Origin: Hyphomicrobiales bacterium
GTDB taxonomy: Bacteria > Pseudomonadota > Alphaproteobacteria > Rhizobiales > Rhizobiaceae
Assembly: GCA_002400845.2 (NCBI GenBank)
Contig: NVRK02000007.1
Span: 16,132-80,131 of the forward strand
Length of the DNA: 64,000 nt
Reading direction: 5' to 3'
Shown here: positions 11,462 to 22,558 of the stretch, piece by piece
Layout: each line of letters opens with the position of its first letter
Numbering within the stretch: the first letter of the stretch is position 1
Notes under the pieces: generated by a model
Seen by the model: only the letters and a program-made list of their open reading frames with translations
Told to the model about the DNA's origin: nothing
Database searches by the model: none
Made by a program: the position numbers and the translations under genes

Positions 11462-12031
11462 TCATTTCCATATTTCAATTGAACAAAAATTATTGCTCCT
11501 AAGCAATACAGATCCATGTCCAAAATCCCATATATTAATCTGCATAACGAATTATGTATGCATGGTTTATGCCACTTATTATTTTAGATTAATTAATCCG
11601 CAAAACCCATATTTTAATCACTGTTTCATGTGATTTTGCACAAAAAAGATCCCGCTTGGCAACATCTAGAACTAAATTTGATAAATTCAAAACCAATTAA
11701 AGATTAAATAAAGGGCAGTTGATTAAAATATAAGCGAACCGTATAATATTTTAGAGCGCACCGTTTTCTAGTAAAGCAAATAATACAGCTTAAAATGACA
11801 CATAATTTAGCAAACTAAATGACACAAAAACAACAAACAAACATACGATAGAGAGCGCAACGAGTTAATTTTAAGTGTTAAAATTATTAAACTTATCATT
11901 TACCATAAGCATCTGTTAACTTGACTCGGCTGTAATCCTTGATAGAGGTGCACTAACGAAGCGAAATTACGCAATTATTGCAGATCAAATGACTTTATAT
12001 TTAGATCGCAGACTTTAGAAAGATTTTCAAC

Positions 12032-13555
12032 TTGCCATTTACAGCACTCGGCCTCAGAAAGCCGATCACAGACGCATTGGAAGAATTAGGCTATGAAACG
12101 CCATCGCCAATTCAAACAAAAGCTATACCAGCCATTATGGAAAAGCGCGATGTAATTGGGCTTGCGCAAACAGGCACAGGTAAAACAGCAGCCTTTACAC
12201 TTCCGCTACTAGATCGCCTATCTGGCGACAGCAGAACAAGAACCAAAGGCGAGGCGAGGGTACTTATACTATCTCCTACAAGAGAGCTTGCGGCTCAAAT
12301 CCATAAAGCCGTGAAAGAATACAGTAAAAACCTAGCCATACGCTCAACCTGCGTCATGGGTGGCGTTTCAATTAAACCACAAATTAGAGCACTCAATGCA
12401 GGCGTTGATGTTCTTGTTGCAACACCTGGTCGCTTAGAAGATTTGGCGAAACAAGGCGCCATCGATTACAAAACAGTTGAGACAATCGTTTTAGACGAAG
12501 CTGACCAAATGCTTGATATTGGCTTTATGCCAGCAATTCGCCGCATAATGGGCGCTTGTAAAAACATCGAACAACGTTTGTTATTTTCAGCCACAATGCC
12601 GAAAGAGATTAAACAACTCACAAAGCAATATCTTAAAAATCCAGTTGAAGTATCTGTTGCGCCCGTTTCAAAAACAGCAGACAAAATTGAACAAAGCGTC
12701 ATGCGTGTAAATGCAGGCGTAAAAATCTCAGCAGTCATTCATATTTTAAAATCGCACGAAAACAAACGCGTCATCATGTTCTGCCGCACAAAACGTGGCG
12801 CAGATAAAGTTGTTAAACGCTTAAAACATGAAAAGCTTGATGCCGCTGCCATTCACGGTAACAAATCACAAAACCAACGTGTAAAAGCGCTTGAAGCCTT
12901 CCGCAATGGATCAGTCCCTATCTTAATTGCAACAGACATTGCTGCACGTGGCATTGATGTGCCGGGCATAGAATTGGTTATCAATTATGATTTACCACAA
13001 GTACCAGAAGCATATGTGCACCGTATTGGACGAACAGCCAGAGCAGGGGCATCAGGTATTGCTGTCACAATTTGCGCACCAGAGGAAGAAGATATCCTTC
13101 GCCGTATTGAGCGCTTGATTAAAATCCAAATTCCTACAATGGAAGCCCCAGCAGATTTACCGATGCCAGCCCCACTACCGCGCGGCATTAAAATGGCTGG
13201 TAACAACAGAGGCAAACCTCAACGCTCTGGACGCAGACCTCCACGTCAAAATTCGACCGTTAAAAAAGGAGCACCAAAAAAAGGCAAAGCTCCAAGTATT
13301 TTAGAAAAAGCCATGTCTGCCGTTGATAGAGCTGAAAAAGAGGGCAGTTTTGCCAATGAAGGCAACTTCAGTGAGCCTCAAAAGCCTAAAGCCAGGAATC
13401 GCGGCAATAACAATTCTGGAAATAAAAAAGGTGGGCAAGGGCGCAGAAGTGGCCCTAATGCAGAAGGCGGCGGACCAAATAGCAGTAACAAACGTTCTAA
13501 TTCACGACCAGGAAATAGAAACAATCAAAGTAAGCGCTCTAACAACAATTTTTAA
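12032..13555 (+). CDS. DEAD-box ATP-dependent RNA helicase, RhlE-like, with N/G/R/K-rich C-terminal tail
   Basis: AQTGTGKTAAFTLPLL, PTRELAAQI, VLDEADQMLDIGF, LFSATMPKEI, ATDIAARGIDVPGIELVINYDLP, HRIGRTARAG. TTG start. Confidence 0.93.
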   Translation: MPFTALGLRKPITDALEELGYETPSPIQTKAIPAIMEKRDVIGLAQTGTGKTAAFTLPLLDRLSGDSRTRTKGEARVLILSPTRELAAQIHKAVKEYSKNLAIRSTCVMGGVSIKPQIRALNAGVDVLVATPGRLEDLAKQGAIDYKTVETIVLDEADQMLDIGFMPAIRRIMGACKNIEQRLLFSATMPKEIKQLTKQYLKNPVEVSVAPVSKTADKIEQSVMRVNAGVKISAVIHILKSHENKRVIMFCRTKRGADKVVKRLKHEKLDAAAIHGNKSQNQRVKALEAFRNGSVPILIATDIAARGIDVPGIELVINYDLPQVPEAYVHRIGRTARAGASGIAVTICAPEEEDILRRIERLIKIQIPTMEAPADLPMPAPLPRGIKMAGNNRGKPQRSGRRPPRQNSTVKKGAPKKGKAPSILEKAMSAVDRAEKEGSFANEGNFSEPQKPKARNRGNNNSGNKKGGQGRRSGPNAEGGGPNSSNKRSNSRPGNRNNQSKRSNNNF

Positions 13556-13694
13556 GGTGCGTTAATAAGCTAAATTCTGCACGTTTATCGCTAGTTTTGC
13601 AGCTAATAAAAAGAAAATGATAAAAAGATAAAAAAAATGTCATTTCCCCCTTTGCACTTTGTAAAACTGTTGTTATAGACCGCGCAGAATTACT

Positions 13695-13729
13695 GCTTTT
13701 GATTTGAAATTCTCTTTTAAATCAAAAGC
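13695..13729. repeat. Perfect 11-bp inverted repeat between the helicase gene and tRNA-Leu
   Basis: gcttttgattt (13695-13705) and aaatcaaaagc (13719-13729). Confidence 0.6.
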
Positions 13730-13778
13730 GCCATTACCAACCTGAAGGCAAAAGCAATCAGGTACATGGCACATATCA

Positions 13779-13863
<85 letters not shown>

Positions 13864-13867
13864 AAAA

Positions 13868-14056
13868 CAAATTGCGTAGCAATATGTTAATTCCTCCACA
13901 CAGATATTTAATTGAGCGGCAGGCCTTTTTTTGGCACAAAAAATGTTGAGAGCGACTTAAGCCAAATTGCGTAGCATTTTGTAGCTCTGTTCCCACAAAC
14001 ACCAAATTATCTGCGGCAGGTGATTTTTGTAAAAAACACCGAGAGCACCATTTCTT
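13868..14056. repeat. Two diverged copies of a ~95-bp intergenic repeat
   Basis: CAAATTGCGTAGCA at 13868 and 13963, then GCGGCAGG-x-TTTTT, AAAAAA and GAGAGC recurring at the same spacing (GAGAGC at 13948 and 14041). Confidence 0.6.
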
Positions 14057-14346
14057 CTCTTACGACAATTTAGTTTCACTCAGTGCCTCTTTATCGACAA
14101 AAAGAGGCACGAGCAGAGCTCGGCAACCTCTTCGATAGCTAAGAAAATTTGATGGTGAAGCCTTCTAATTATGATGATGCAAGCAACACAATTTTGAGGG
14201 TAGTTTGTCCACAAATTCCAACAACACAACTATTGGTATTATATAACTGTGGATTACACGTGCATTGCAATGTCATCACTCGACAACAGTCGAACTAATC
14301 CTGTAGATACGGCTAAAATTACAACCATATAATGAACGGGCTCCCA

Positions 14347-14727
14347 ATGTTTAAAAAAATAACCAGCACAACAGCATCACTATTAATTGCTATGGCTTTA
14401 ATATCAAGCTGCGCAACAAAACCAGATGATATCGAAGCAGCCTATGTTTCCCCGCTGGGATACGAAGGATATACTTGCGATCAATTAAGCCAGGAAGCGG
14501 CCCGTGTTTCTCAAAATGCGGCTCGTGCTGTTGGCGTACAAGACAAAAAAGCCAAGAAAGATGCTGCAACAGTAGGCATCGGCATTATCCTATTTTGGCC
14601 TGCGCTTTTCTTTGTAAAAGGTAGCGGAGCTACAGAAGCTGAAGTTGCACGCCTTAAGGGTGAAATGGATACTATCAAAAAGGTATCCATTCAAAAGCAG
14701 TGTGGCTTTGAATTCCAACAGTCCTAA
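14347..14727 (+). CDS. Small lipoprotein of unknown function
   Basis: MFKKITSTTASLLIAMALISSCATKP: signal peptide with lipobox-like ISSC. C-terminal hydrophobic segment and helical region. Confidence 0.65.
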   Translation: MFKKITSTTASLLIAMALISSCATKPDDIEAAYVSPLGYEGYTCDQLSQEAARVSQNAARAVGVQDKKAKKDAATVGIGIILFWPALFFVKGSGATEAEVARLKGEMDTIKKVSIQKQCGFEFQQS

Positions 14728-14764
14728 TTTTTTAACTGTAAATCTCAAAAACAACAAATTTATT

Positions 14765-14791
14765 AGGCTGTGAAGAAATTCACAGCCTTTT
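14765..14791 (+). terminator. Rho-independent terminator after lipoprotein gene
   Basis: aggctgtgaa gaaa ttcacagcct ttt. Confidence 0.8.
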
Positions 14792-15039
14792 ATTGTTTTG
14801 ACAATTATTGTTGTTAAGCTTCCTGAAATTGCTGATATTATTGCTTTCAGCCATCACTATAATAACGTTATTGGTTGCACCTTTTAGCGGCATATGTTAC
14901 CTCGCCAGCAATTCTTCTTACATATTTATGGTAAGTCCTAAGGCTTCATTTTAGCTAATGTGAATATGCGAGAAATAAACAAGCAATAACAGCAGCTTAC
15001 AGGCAACAATGTCTCAGGCTCAATAGACGATAGGTTATT

Positions 15040-16392
15040 TTGAATATGCAAGTTACTGAAACCCTAAACGAAGGCCTTGCCCGCGAACTAAAAGTTGTTG
15101 TTCCAAAAGGTGATCTTTCTACAAAGCTAGATGCCAAATTGGAAGACATGAAGGGCAAAGTGAAAATCAACGGTTTTCGCGAAGGTAAAGTACCTATGTC
15201 ACACGTCAAAAAGATGTATGGCAAGCAAGCAATGGCTGAAATCGTAAACGAAATCATCAATACGACTTCTGGTAACGTTCTTAAAGAGCGTGACGAAAAG
15301 CCCGCTCAACAGCCAGAAATTTCAATGACTGAAGACGAAAAACAAGCAGATAAAATTCTTGCTGGCGATGCAGATTTTGAATTTAAAATGACTTACGAAG
15401 TTGTTCCAGAAATCACAGTTCCAAACTTGGAAAAACTTAAAATCGAACGTCCAGTAACTGATGTGACGGATGAAGAGATTAACGAGCAAGTAGAAAAAAT
15501 TGCTGAAAGCGCTCGTAAATACGAAGAGAAAAAAGGCAAAGCAGCTGACAAAGACCAAATTACCATGGATTACCTTGGTAAAAAAGACGGCGAACCATTT
15601 GAAGGCGGCAAAGCCGAAGATGCATTACTCGTAATCGGATCAAACCGTTTCATTCCAGGCTTTGAAGAGCAACTTATCGGCCTGAAAGCTGGCGATAACA
15701 AAATCGTCAAAATTTCATTCCCTGATGATTACCAAGCAGAGAACCTTGCAGGCAAAAAAGTTGAATTTGATGTAACAATCAAATTGGTTGAAAAACCAGC
15801 TAAGCTTGAGCTTAACGATGAATTGGCTAAACAGCTTGGTATGGAGAGCATGGAAAAGCTTCGCGAAGCCATTAAAGGCCAAGTTGAAAGCCAAAATGGT
15901 TCTTACACAAGAGCTAAAGTTAAGCGTCAAATTCTAGACACACTTGATAAAGAAGTGAAAATGGAATTACCGACTAAAATGGTTGAAGCTGAGTTCAAAA
16001 ACATTTGGCAACAAATGACTGCAGAACTTGAGCGCGCTAAATCTTCATTCGAAAAAGAAGACACAACTGAAGAAGAAGCTAAAAATGAATACCAAAAACT
16101 AGCAGAGCGTCGTGTACGCCTTGGTCTTTTACTTGCTCAAATTGGTGAAACAGCCGAAGTTCAAATTAGCGAAGAAGAAATGCAAAAAGCAGTTTACGAC
16201 CAAGTACGTCAGTATCCAGGTCAAGAACAGCAGATCTTTGAATACTTCCAAAAGAACCCAGAAGCAGTTGCTGGCCTACGTGCACCTCTTTACGAAGAAA
16301 AAGTTGTTGAGTTCATTATGACTAAAGCAAACATCACAGACAAAACTGTGAGCCGCGAAGAGTTGATGAAACAAGACGAAGAACTTAGCTAA
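15040..16392 (+). CDS. tig: Trigger factor (peptidyl-prolyl isomerase chaperone)
   Basis: MQVTETLNEGLARELKVVVPKGDL, KVKINGFREGKVPMSHVKKMYG, FIPGFEEQLIGLKAGD. Start at 15040 (TTG) or 15046 (ATG). Confidence 0.96.
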   Translation: MNMQVTETLNEGLARELKVVVPKGDLSTKLDAKLEDMKGKVKINGFREGKVPMSHVKKMYGKQAMAEIVNEIINTTSGNVLKERDEKPAQQPEISMTEDEKQADKILAGDADFEFKMTYEVVPEITVPNLEKLKIERPVTDVTDEEINEQVEKIAESARKYEEKKGKAADKDQITMDYLGKKDGEPFEGGKAEDALLVIGSNRFIPGFEEQLIGLKAGDNKIVKISFPDDYQAENLAGKKVEFDVTIKLVEKPAKLELNDELAKQLGMESMEKLREAIKGQVESQNGSYTRAKVKRQILDTLDKEVKMELPTKMVEAEFKNIWQQMTAELERAKSSFEKEDTTEEEAKNEYQKLAERRVRLGLLLAQIGETAEVQISEEEMQKAVYDQVRQYPGQEQQIFEYFQKNPEAVAGLRAPLYEEKVVEFIMTKANITDKTVSREELMKQDEELS

Positions 16393-16444
16393 TATCAAAT
16401 AGATAGAACAGTTTATTAAAGTAAATTGTTAAATACATTTAATT

Positions 16445-16473
16445 AACCCGATGGTGAAAACTGTCGGGTTTTT
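16445..16473 (+). terminator. Rho-independent terminator after tig
   Basis: aacccga ... tcgggttttt. Confidence 0.75.
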
Positions 16474-16818
16474 CATTGCCTAAAGCAATCAAGTACCAAC
16501 ACAATAGTTCAGATTCAAACAATAGATGAAGATGACAGCAATAATTGACTATCAGAAATGCACCACTTCAAAACTCTAGCCACTATTGAGCCCAACCACT
16601 ATTGAGAATGCACCAAAGCGCACTTATGTGAACCAATTGTTAGGTAGCTAGATTGCTTCTACTAAATAAAACTAGAATTTCATCACCTCTTTAACCCTTC
16701 CTTTGCTTCTTTTATGTCTATTGCACTTAGAGATTCGAATGCTTACATGCGCATATTGAATAATATTCGCAAAATCACAGATGTACACAAAAGAACACTG
16801 ACGAAAAAGGCCTGTTAA

Positions 16819-17436
16819 ATGCAAGATCCAGTAATTACCGCAATGAATTTAGTTCCAATGGTTGTTGAGCAAACAAACCGCGGCGAACGCTCATATGATA
16901 TTTTCTCGCGACTATTAAAAGAACGTGTGATTTTCATCACGGGGCCAATCGAAGACAGCATGGCGACAATTGTTTGTGCGCAGCTTTTGTATCTTGAGGC
17001 CGAGAACCCTAAAAAAGAGATCAACCTGTATATCAACTCACCAGGCGGTGTAGTCACAGCAGGCATGGCAATTTACGATACAATGCAATTTATTAAACCA
17101 GCTGTTTCTACACTTTGCATGGGGCAAGCAGCTTCAATGGGTTCATTGCTACTTTGCGCTGGCGAAAAAGACATGCGTTTTGCATTGCCAAACGCGCGTA
17201 TCATGGTTCATCAACCATCTGGCGGTTACCAAGGTCAAGCATCTGACATCGAGCGCCATGCGCAAGACATAGTTAAGATGAAAAGACGTTTGAACGAAAT
17301 TTACGTTAAACACACAGGTCAAAAATACGATACAGTTGAAAAGACACTCGATCGCGATCACTTCATGACAGCACAAGAGACCAAAGACTGGGGCATTATC
17401 GATCAAGTACTTGATAAACGTCCAGAAACAGAGTAA
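16819..17436 (+). CDS. clpP: ATP-dependent Clp protease proteolytic subunit
   Basis: [65 protein letters not shown]. Confidence 0.98.
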   Translation: MQDPVITAMNLVPMVVEQTNRGERSYDIFSRLLKERVIFITGPIEDSMATIVCAQLLYLEAENPKKEINLYINSPGGVVTAGMAIYDTMQFIKPAVSTLCMGQAASMGSLLLCAGEKDMRFALPNARIMVHQPSGGYQGQASDIERHAQDIVKMKRRLNEIYVKHTGQKYDTVEKTLDRDHFMTAQETKDWGIIDQVLDKRPETE

Positions 17437-17694
17437 TAGCGCGGGTGCAATAAATCTGGCCTTTGAAACTAATTTTAGCTTTAAAGGCCAATTATACACT
17501 AAAACATCACATTAATGGTTACATTAATTACAAATATTAAGCCTATAGTCATTTTTTACGGCTTAATATATCACACTTAACCGATTTAACTTGCGTAGAG
17601 CATTTCTACGTAGTTTGATGATGTGCTAATAATAAAGACAATAATTTAGTGGACGCTATCATAAACAATTGAAGCGTAAACGATAGGAAGATTA

Positions 17695-18975
17695 ATGAGC
17701 AAGATTTCAAACAGTGGCGACGGCGGAGAGTCAAAAAACACGCTCTATTGTTCGTTTTGTGGTAAGAGCCAGCATGAGGTTCGCAAGCTAATTGCAGGAC
17801 CTACTGTATTTATTTGCGACGAGTGTGTTGAACTTTGCATGGATATTATCCGCGAAGAAAATAAATCTACGACTGTAAAATCAGGTGATGAAGTACCTTC
17901 ACCACAAGATATTTTAAGCACTTTAGATGATTATGTAATTGGCCAACCACACGCAAAACGCGTTTTGGCTGTTGCTGTACACAACCACTATAAGCGTCTT
18001 GCACATTCTACTGCTAACGACGACGATGTGGAACTTGCGAAATCAAACATCATGCTTATTGGACCAACAGGTTGCGGCAAAACACTTTTGGCGCAAACAT
18101 TGGCACGTATCATTGATGTGCCATTTACTATGGCAGATGCAACAACTCTTACCGAAGCTGGTTATGTGGGTGAAGATGTTGAAAACATTATTCTAAAACT
18201 ACTACAATCTGCTGACTATAATGTTGATCGCGCACAACGCGGCATCGTATACATAGATGAAGTTGATAAGATTTCTCGCAAATCAGACAACCCATCAATC
18301 ACACGCGACGTGTCAGGTGAGGGCGTACAACAAGCCTTGCTAAAAATTATGGAAGGTACAGTTGCTTCTGTTCCGCCACAAGGTGGTCGCAAACATCCTC
18401 AGCAAGAATTCTTGCAAGTTGATACAACAAACATCTTATTCATCGCTGGTGGTGCATTTGCTGGTTTGGATAAAATCATTTCAGACCGTGGTCGCAAAAC
18501 CTCAATTGGTTTTGGAGCACGTGTAGAATCAGAAGAAGACCGTAAAGTTGGCGAGATATTCCAAAGTTTAGAGCCAGAAGATTTGGTTCGTTTTGGTCTA
18601 ATTCCAGAATTTGTTGGCCGTGTTCCTGTTCTAGCAACGCTTGAAGATCTTGATGAAGATGCTTTGGTACAAATTCTATCGGAACCTAAAAACGCTCTGA
18701 TTAAACAATATCAACGTTTATTCAGCATGGAAGATGTTAAGCTTACCTTCCATGAAGATGCACTTAAAGAGATCGCGAAGAGAGCCATCCTACGTAAAAC
18801 CGGTGCTCGTGGACTGCGTTCAATTCTTGAGAGTATTCTTTTGGACACAATGTACGAGCTTCCAGGCCTTGATGGTGTCGAAGAAGTTGTGATCTCAGAT
18901 GAAGTTGTAACGAGTGAAGTTAGACCGCTTTATATCTACTCTGAAAAAAGTGAAGACAAAGAAGTTAGTGCTTAA
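17695..18975 (+). CDS. clpX: ATP-dependent Clp protease ATP-binding subunit ClpX
   Basis: [18 protein letters not shown] zinc finger, [49 protein letters not shown]. Confidence 0.98.
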   Translation: MSKISNSGDGGESKNTLYCSFCGKSQHEVRKLIAGPTVFICDECVELCMDIIREENKSTTVKSGDEVPSPQDILSTLDDYVIGQPHAKRVLAVAVHNHYKRLAHSTANDDDVELAKSNIMLIGPTGCGKTLLAQTLARIIDVPFTMADATTLTEAGYVGEDVENIILKLLQSADYNVDRAQRGIVYIDEVDKISRKSDNPSITRDVSGEGVQQALLKIMEGTVASVPPQGGRKHPQQEFLQVDTTNILFIAGGAFAGLDKIISDRGRKTSIGFGARVESEEDRKVGEIFQSLEPEDLVRFGLIPEFVGRVPVLATLEDLDEDALVQILSEPKNALIKQYQRLFSMEDVKLTFHEDALKEIAKRAILRKTGARGLRSILESILLDTMYELPGLDGVEEVVISDEVVTSEVRPLYIYSEKSEDKEVSA

Positions 18976-19000
18976 AGCATCGCTTTAAAATAATTATAAA

Positions 19001-19030
19001 AATGGCTCAGTTTTTACTGGGCCATTTTTT
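19001..19030 (+). terminator. Rho-independent terminator after clpX
   Basis: aatggctcag ttttta ctgggccatttttt. Confidence 0.8.
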
Positions 19031-19307
19031 TGAATGGTATTAAAATATTTATTAACATAGTTTTTAAAAATACCCTTGAACTTATGCCCAATAAGCACCA
19101 AATATTGACACAACGTTATTGGGTATTTTTATGTGATAAACTTAACTTTTGTACAAAAATTGAATGTTTTGGGTTCACAATTCAGAATATAAAGAATTAT
19201 GAACTATTAGCAGATATAATTTAGATTCGTTTTATCACGAACACCAAAGACATAAATGATCGCAAAACTCTATTCAGTATAGAAAAGCGAAATAGGAAAA
19301 GCACTTT

Positions 19308-21737
19308 ATGACTAAGACAGAAAAAGATGGCATTGTATTGGGCGCAGGCGAAGTTTACCCATTGCTGCCCTTACGAGACATTGTAGTATTTCCTCATATG
19401 ATTGTTCCGCTATTTGTAGGACGTGAAAAATCTATAAAAGCACTCGAAGAGGTGATGAATAACGATCACCACATTCTTCTATTCACGCAAAAAAATGCGA
19501 GCGACGATGATCCAGCGCCAGAAGCCTTATACGAAATAGGCACACTGGCTAAAGTTCTACACATGCTTAAATTACCAGATGGCACTGTAAAGGTGCTGGT
19601 AGAGGGCATGCACCGCACACGTGCGCTTCAATTCACAGATCGTACAGATTTCCATGAAGCCCGCTGCGAAGTGATTGAAGATTCAGAACCAGATGTTGTT
19701 GAAATTGAAGCAATTGCACGTTCAACTGTGGCAGAATTTGAAAACTATGTGAAACTAAACAAAAAGATTTCACCGGAAGTTCTAAGTTCTGTTTCTCAAA
19801 TTGAAGACTATACAAAGTTAGCAGACACTATCGCTTCTCACCTAGCGATTAAACTTGCCGAAAAGCAGGAAATTCTATCAATTTTCAGCGTACAAGAACG
19901 CCTTGAGCACATCTTTTCCATGATGGAGAGTGAAATTTCTGTTCTTCAAGTTGAAAAACGTATTCGCAGCCGTGTCAAACGACAAATGGAAAAAACACAG
20001 CGTGAGTATTACTTGAATGAGCAAATGAAAGCCATTCAGCGCGAATTAGGCGATGGAGAAGAAGGTAAAGACGAGCTCAGCGAACTAGAAGAACGTATCG
20101 GCAAAACTAAGCTTTCTAAAGACGCTAAAGAAAAAGCAAATTCTGAGTTTAAAAAATTAAAGCAAATGTCTCCAATGTCTGCTGAAGCAACAGTGGTTCG
20201 CAACTACCTTGATTGGATGCTTGGTATTCCATGGAATAAAAAGTCAAAAATCAAAACAGATATAAACGAAGCGCAAACAATTCTTGATGCCGATCACTAC
20301 GGACTAGAAAAAGTTAAAGAACGCATTGTTGAATATTTGGCAGTTCAGTCTCGCTCCAAAAAGATTAAAGGCCCAATCCTTTGCCTAGTAGGACCTCCAG
20401 GGGTTGGTAAAACATCGCTTGGTAAATCTATTGCTAAAGCTACGGGCCGCGAATTTGTTCGCATGGCACTTGGCGGCGTTAGAGATGAAGCAGAGATAAG
20501 AGGCCATCGCAGAACTTATATTGGCTCAATGCCGGGTAAAGTCATTCAGTCCATGAAAAAGGCGAAGAAATCTAATCCACTATTTTTGCTCGATGAAATA
20601 GACAAAATGGGTAGTGATTTTAGAGGTGACCCATCTTCTGCGTTACTAGAAGTACTTGATCCAGAGCAAAACCACACATTTGCAGATCACTATCTCGAAG
20701 TAGATTACGATCTTTCAGACGTTATGTTTGTAACGACATCTAATACACTTAATATTCCAGGGCCATTAATGGACCGCATGGAAATTATTCGTATCGCTGG
20801 GTACACGGAAGACGAAAAAGTTCAGATTGCAAAACGTCACTTATTGCCAAAAACAATCAAAGATCATTCATTGGCTGACAATGAATTTTCAGTGAATGAC
20901 GAAGCTTTACTGGATGTTGTGCGTCGTTACACCCGCGAAGCTGGTGTGCGTAACCTTGAACGCGAATTATCAAAACTTGCGCGTAAAGCGGTTACTGAAA
21001 TTTTGAAAGAGAAAACGAAATCTGTCAAAGTTACACTTAAAAACATCGAAGTTTATCTTGGTGTTCCAAAATTCAGTTTTGGCAAAGCAGAAGAAGACGA
21101 TCAAGTTGCAGTCGTTACGGGTCTTGCTTGGACTGAGGTTGGTGGCGAGTTGCTTACCATTGAAGCCGTTGCAATGCCTGGTAAGGGCAAAATGACCGTT
21201 ACGGGCAATCTGCGAGATGTGATGAAAGAATCTATTTCAGCCGCCGCATCTTATGTGCGTTCTCGCTCAGTTGAATTTGGTATTGAACCACCACAATTTG
21301 ACCAAGTAGACATTCACGTTCACGTTCCAGAAGGTGCTACCCCAAAAGATGGCCCATCTGCAGGCGTTGGAATGGCGACGACAATCGTTTCTGTGATGAC
21401 AGGCATTAAAGTAAAATCTGATGTTGCAATGACGGGTGAAATTACGCTTAGGGGTAGGGTTCTACCAATTGGCGGTCTTAAGGAAAAACTTCTTGCGGCA
21501 CTTCGTGGCGGCATTACCACTGTGATTATTCCACAAGAAAACGCTAAAGACCTTGTCGACATTCCTGACAATGTAAAAAGAAACCTTACAATTATTCCTG
21601 TAAGCCGTGTAGATGAAGTTTTAGAACATGCACTCGTGAGTGTTCCAAAAGCCATCACCTGGACTGCTGAGGACGCTGCAAAGGCTCGCCGCGAACTGTC
21701 TGGTCAAAACAAAGATCAATCAGCTACAGCGCATTAA
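19308..21737 (+). CDS. lon: ATP-dependent protease Lon
   Basis: LPLRDIVVFPHMIVPLFVGRE, GPPGVGKTSLGKSIA, KDGPSAGVGMATTIVS catalytic Ser region. Confidence 0.98.
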   Translation: MTKTEKDGIVLGAGEVYPLLPLRDIVVFPHMIVPLFVGREKSIKALEEVMNNDHHILLFTQKNASDDDPAPEALYEIGTLAKVLHMLKLPDGTVKVLVEGMHRTRALQFTDRTDFHEARCEVIEDSEPDVVEIEAIARSTVAEFENYVKLNKKISPEVLSSVSQIEDYTKLADTIASHLAIKLAEKQEILSIFSVQERLEHIFSMMESEISVLQVEKRIRSRVKRQMEKTQREYYLNEQMKAIQRELGDGEEGKDELSELEERIGKTKLSKDAKEKANSEFKKLKQMSPMSAEATVVRNYLDWMLGIPWNKKSKIKTDINEAQTILDADHYGLEKVKERIVEYLAVQSRSKKIKGPILCLVGPPGVGKTSLGKSIAKATGREFVRMALGGVRDEAEIRGHRRTYIGSMPGKVIQSMKKAKKSNPLFLLDEIDKMGSDFRGDPSSALLEVLDPEQNHTFADHYLEVDYDLSDVMFVTTSNTLNIPGPLMDRMEIIRIAGYTEDEKVQIAKRHLLPKTIKDHSLADNEFSVNDEALLDVVRRYTREAGVRNLERELSKLARKAVTEILKEKTKSVKVTLKNIEVYLGVPKFSFGKAEEDDQVAVVTGLAWTEVGGELLTIEAVAMPGKGKMTVTGNLRDVMKESISAAASYVRSRSVEFGIEPPQFDQVDIHVHVPEGATPKDGPSAGVGMATTIVSVMTGIKVKSDVAMTGEITLRGRVLPIGGLKEKLLAALRGGITTVIIPQENAKDLVDIPDNVKRNLTIIPVSRVDEVLEHALVSVPKAITWTAEDAAKARRELSGQNKDQSATAH

Positions 21738-21773
21738 GAGCAGAATTGCGCAAATAAGAAAATACAATATCTT

Positions 21774-21802
21774 GAGGCTCCATTTATGGGGCCTCTTTTT
21801 TA
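21774..21802 (+). terminator. Rho-independent terminator after lon
   Basis: gaggctccat tt atggggcctc tttttt. Confidence 0.75.
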
Positions 21803-22113
21803 CATAACACGCACACCGATAGCTCTGTCATAGGCATTCTACAGCTTTTGATATCGACGCTCAAAAGCCTAGAAACTTGGCTTTAACAACCCTGTCATAG
21901 CGAATCATATTTGCGATAAACCTATATTTTCGATCAAAATATACAGATATTCATGGAAAAATCAGTTTGACTTTTATAAAAACACCTCCGAATCGGGACT
22001 TTTTTGGGTTTTTTCAAACTTTTATAACGATCAACATTGTAATTTCTCGTCAAAAAAGTGATTTTACTGCGTGTTTAACAATCACATTCACTATACGTGA
22101 AAGGATTATATTT

Positions 22114-22389
22114 ATGAATAAGAATGAGCTTATTGCTTCAGTGGCAGAAAAAGCTGACCTTACTAAGGTACAAGCAGCCGAAGCAGTAGATGCGGTGCTC
22201 ACAAGTATTTCTGGCTCTTTGGCTAGCGGTACCGATGTTCGCATCTTAGGATTTGGTAACTTCATCGTTGCACAACGTAAAGCAACAACTGCTCGCAACC
22301 CGCAAACAGGCGCACCAATTGATGTTCCTGCTGCAAAAGTACCTCGCTTTAAACCAGGCAAGGCTCTTAAAGAAGCAGTAAACGTATAA
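22114..22389 (+). CDS. HU-family DNA-binding protein
   Basis: MNKNELIASVAEKADLTKVQAAEAVDAVLTSI, GFGNFIVAQRKATTARNPQTG, VPRFKPGKALKEAVN. ATG at 22114; the longer ORF at 21967 is not needed. Confidence 0.95.
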   Translation: MNKNELIASVAEKADLTKVQAAEAVDAVLTSISGSLASGTDVRILGFGNFIVAQRKATTARNPQTGAPIDVPAAKVPRFKPGKALKEAVNV

Positions 22390-22438
22390 AAAACTCTAGT
22401 ACAAGTGGTGGGGCCACCTTACTACGCAATATTTAAAG

Positions 22439-22472
22439 AACCCGTCGCTCTATATGAGTGACGGGTTTTTTT
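22439..22472 (+). terminator. Rho-independent terminator after HU gene
   Basis: aacccgtcgctc tatat gagtgacgggttttttt. Confidence 0.85.
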
Positions 22473-22558
22473 TGTTTAAAAAACAATCGTAGTATGGACA
22501 TTGTGCAAATTATCGACTCCACTGTCTTTAGCGTTAATCTTTTAACAGAACTGGTATC

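Noticed and set aside
13323-13565. Plus-strand 80-aa ORF overlapping the helicase 3' end
   Set aside because: It is an alternative frame inside the helicase coding tail, with no ribosome site or recognisable domain.
16579-16607. Two copies of ccactattgag in the tig-clpP gap, considered as a repeat array
   Set aside because: There are only two short copies, with no further units or spacers. Too little to call a repeat family or CRISPR.
17149-17499. Minus-strand 116-aa ORF over clpP
   Set aside because: It is fully antisense to a well-supported core gene; a chance open frame.
19030-19224. 64-aa ORF between clpX and lon
   Set aside because: It starts at the clpX terminator T-tract, has AT-driven composition and no motif. 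Not supported as a gene.
21967-22113. N-terminal extension of the HU ORF (MTFIKTPPNRDFFGFFQTF...)
   Set aside because: HU proteins start at MNKNELI; the ATG at 22114 lies a few bases after an A/G-rich stretch. The extension is upstream untranslated sequence.
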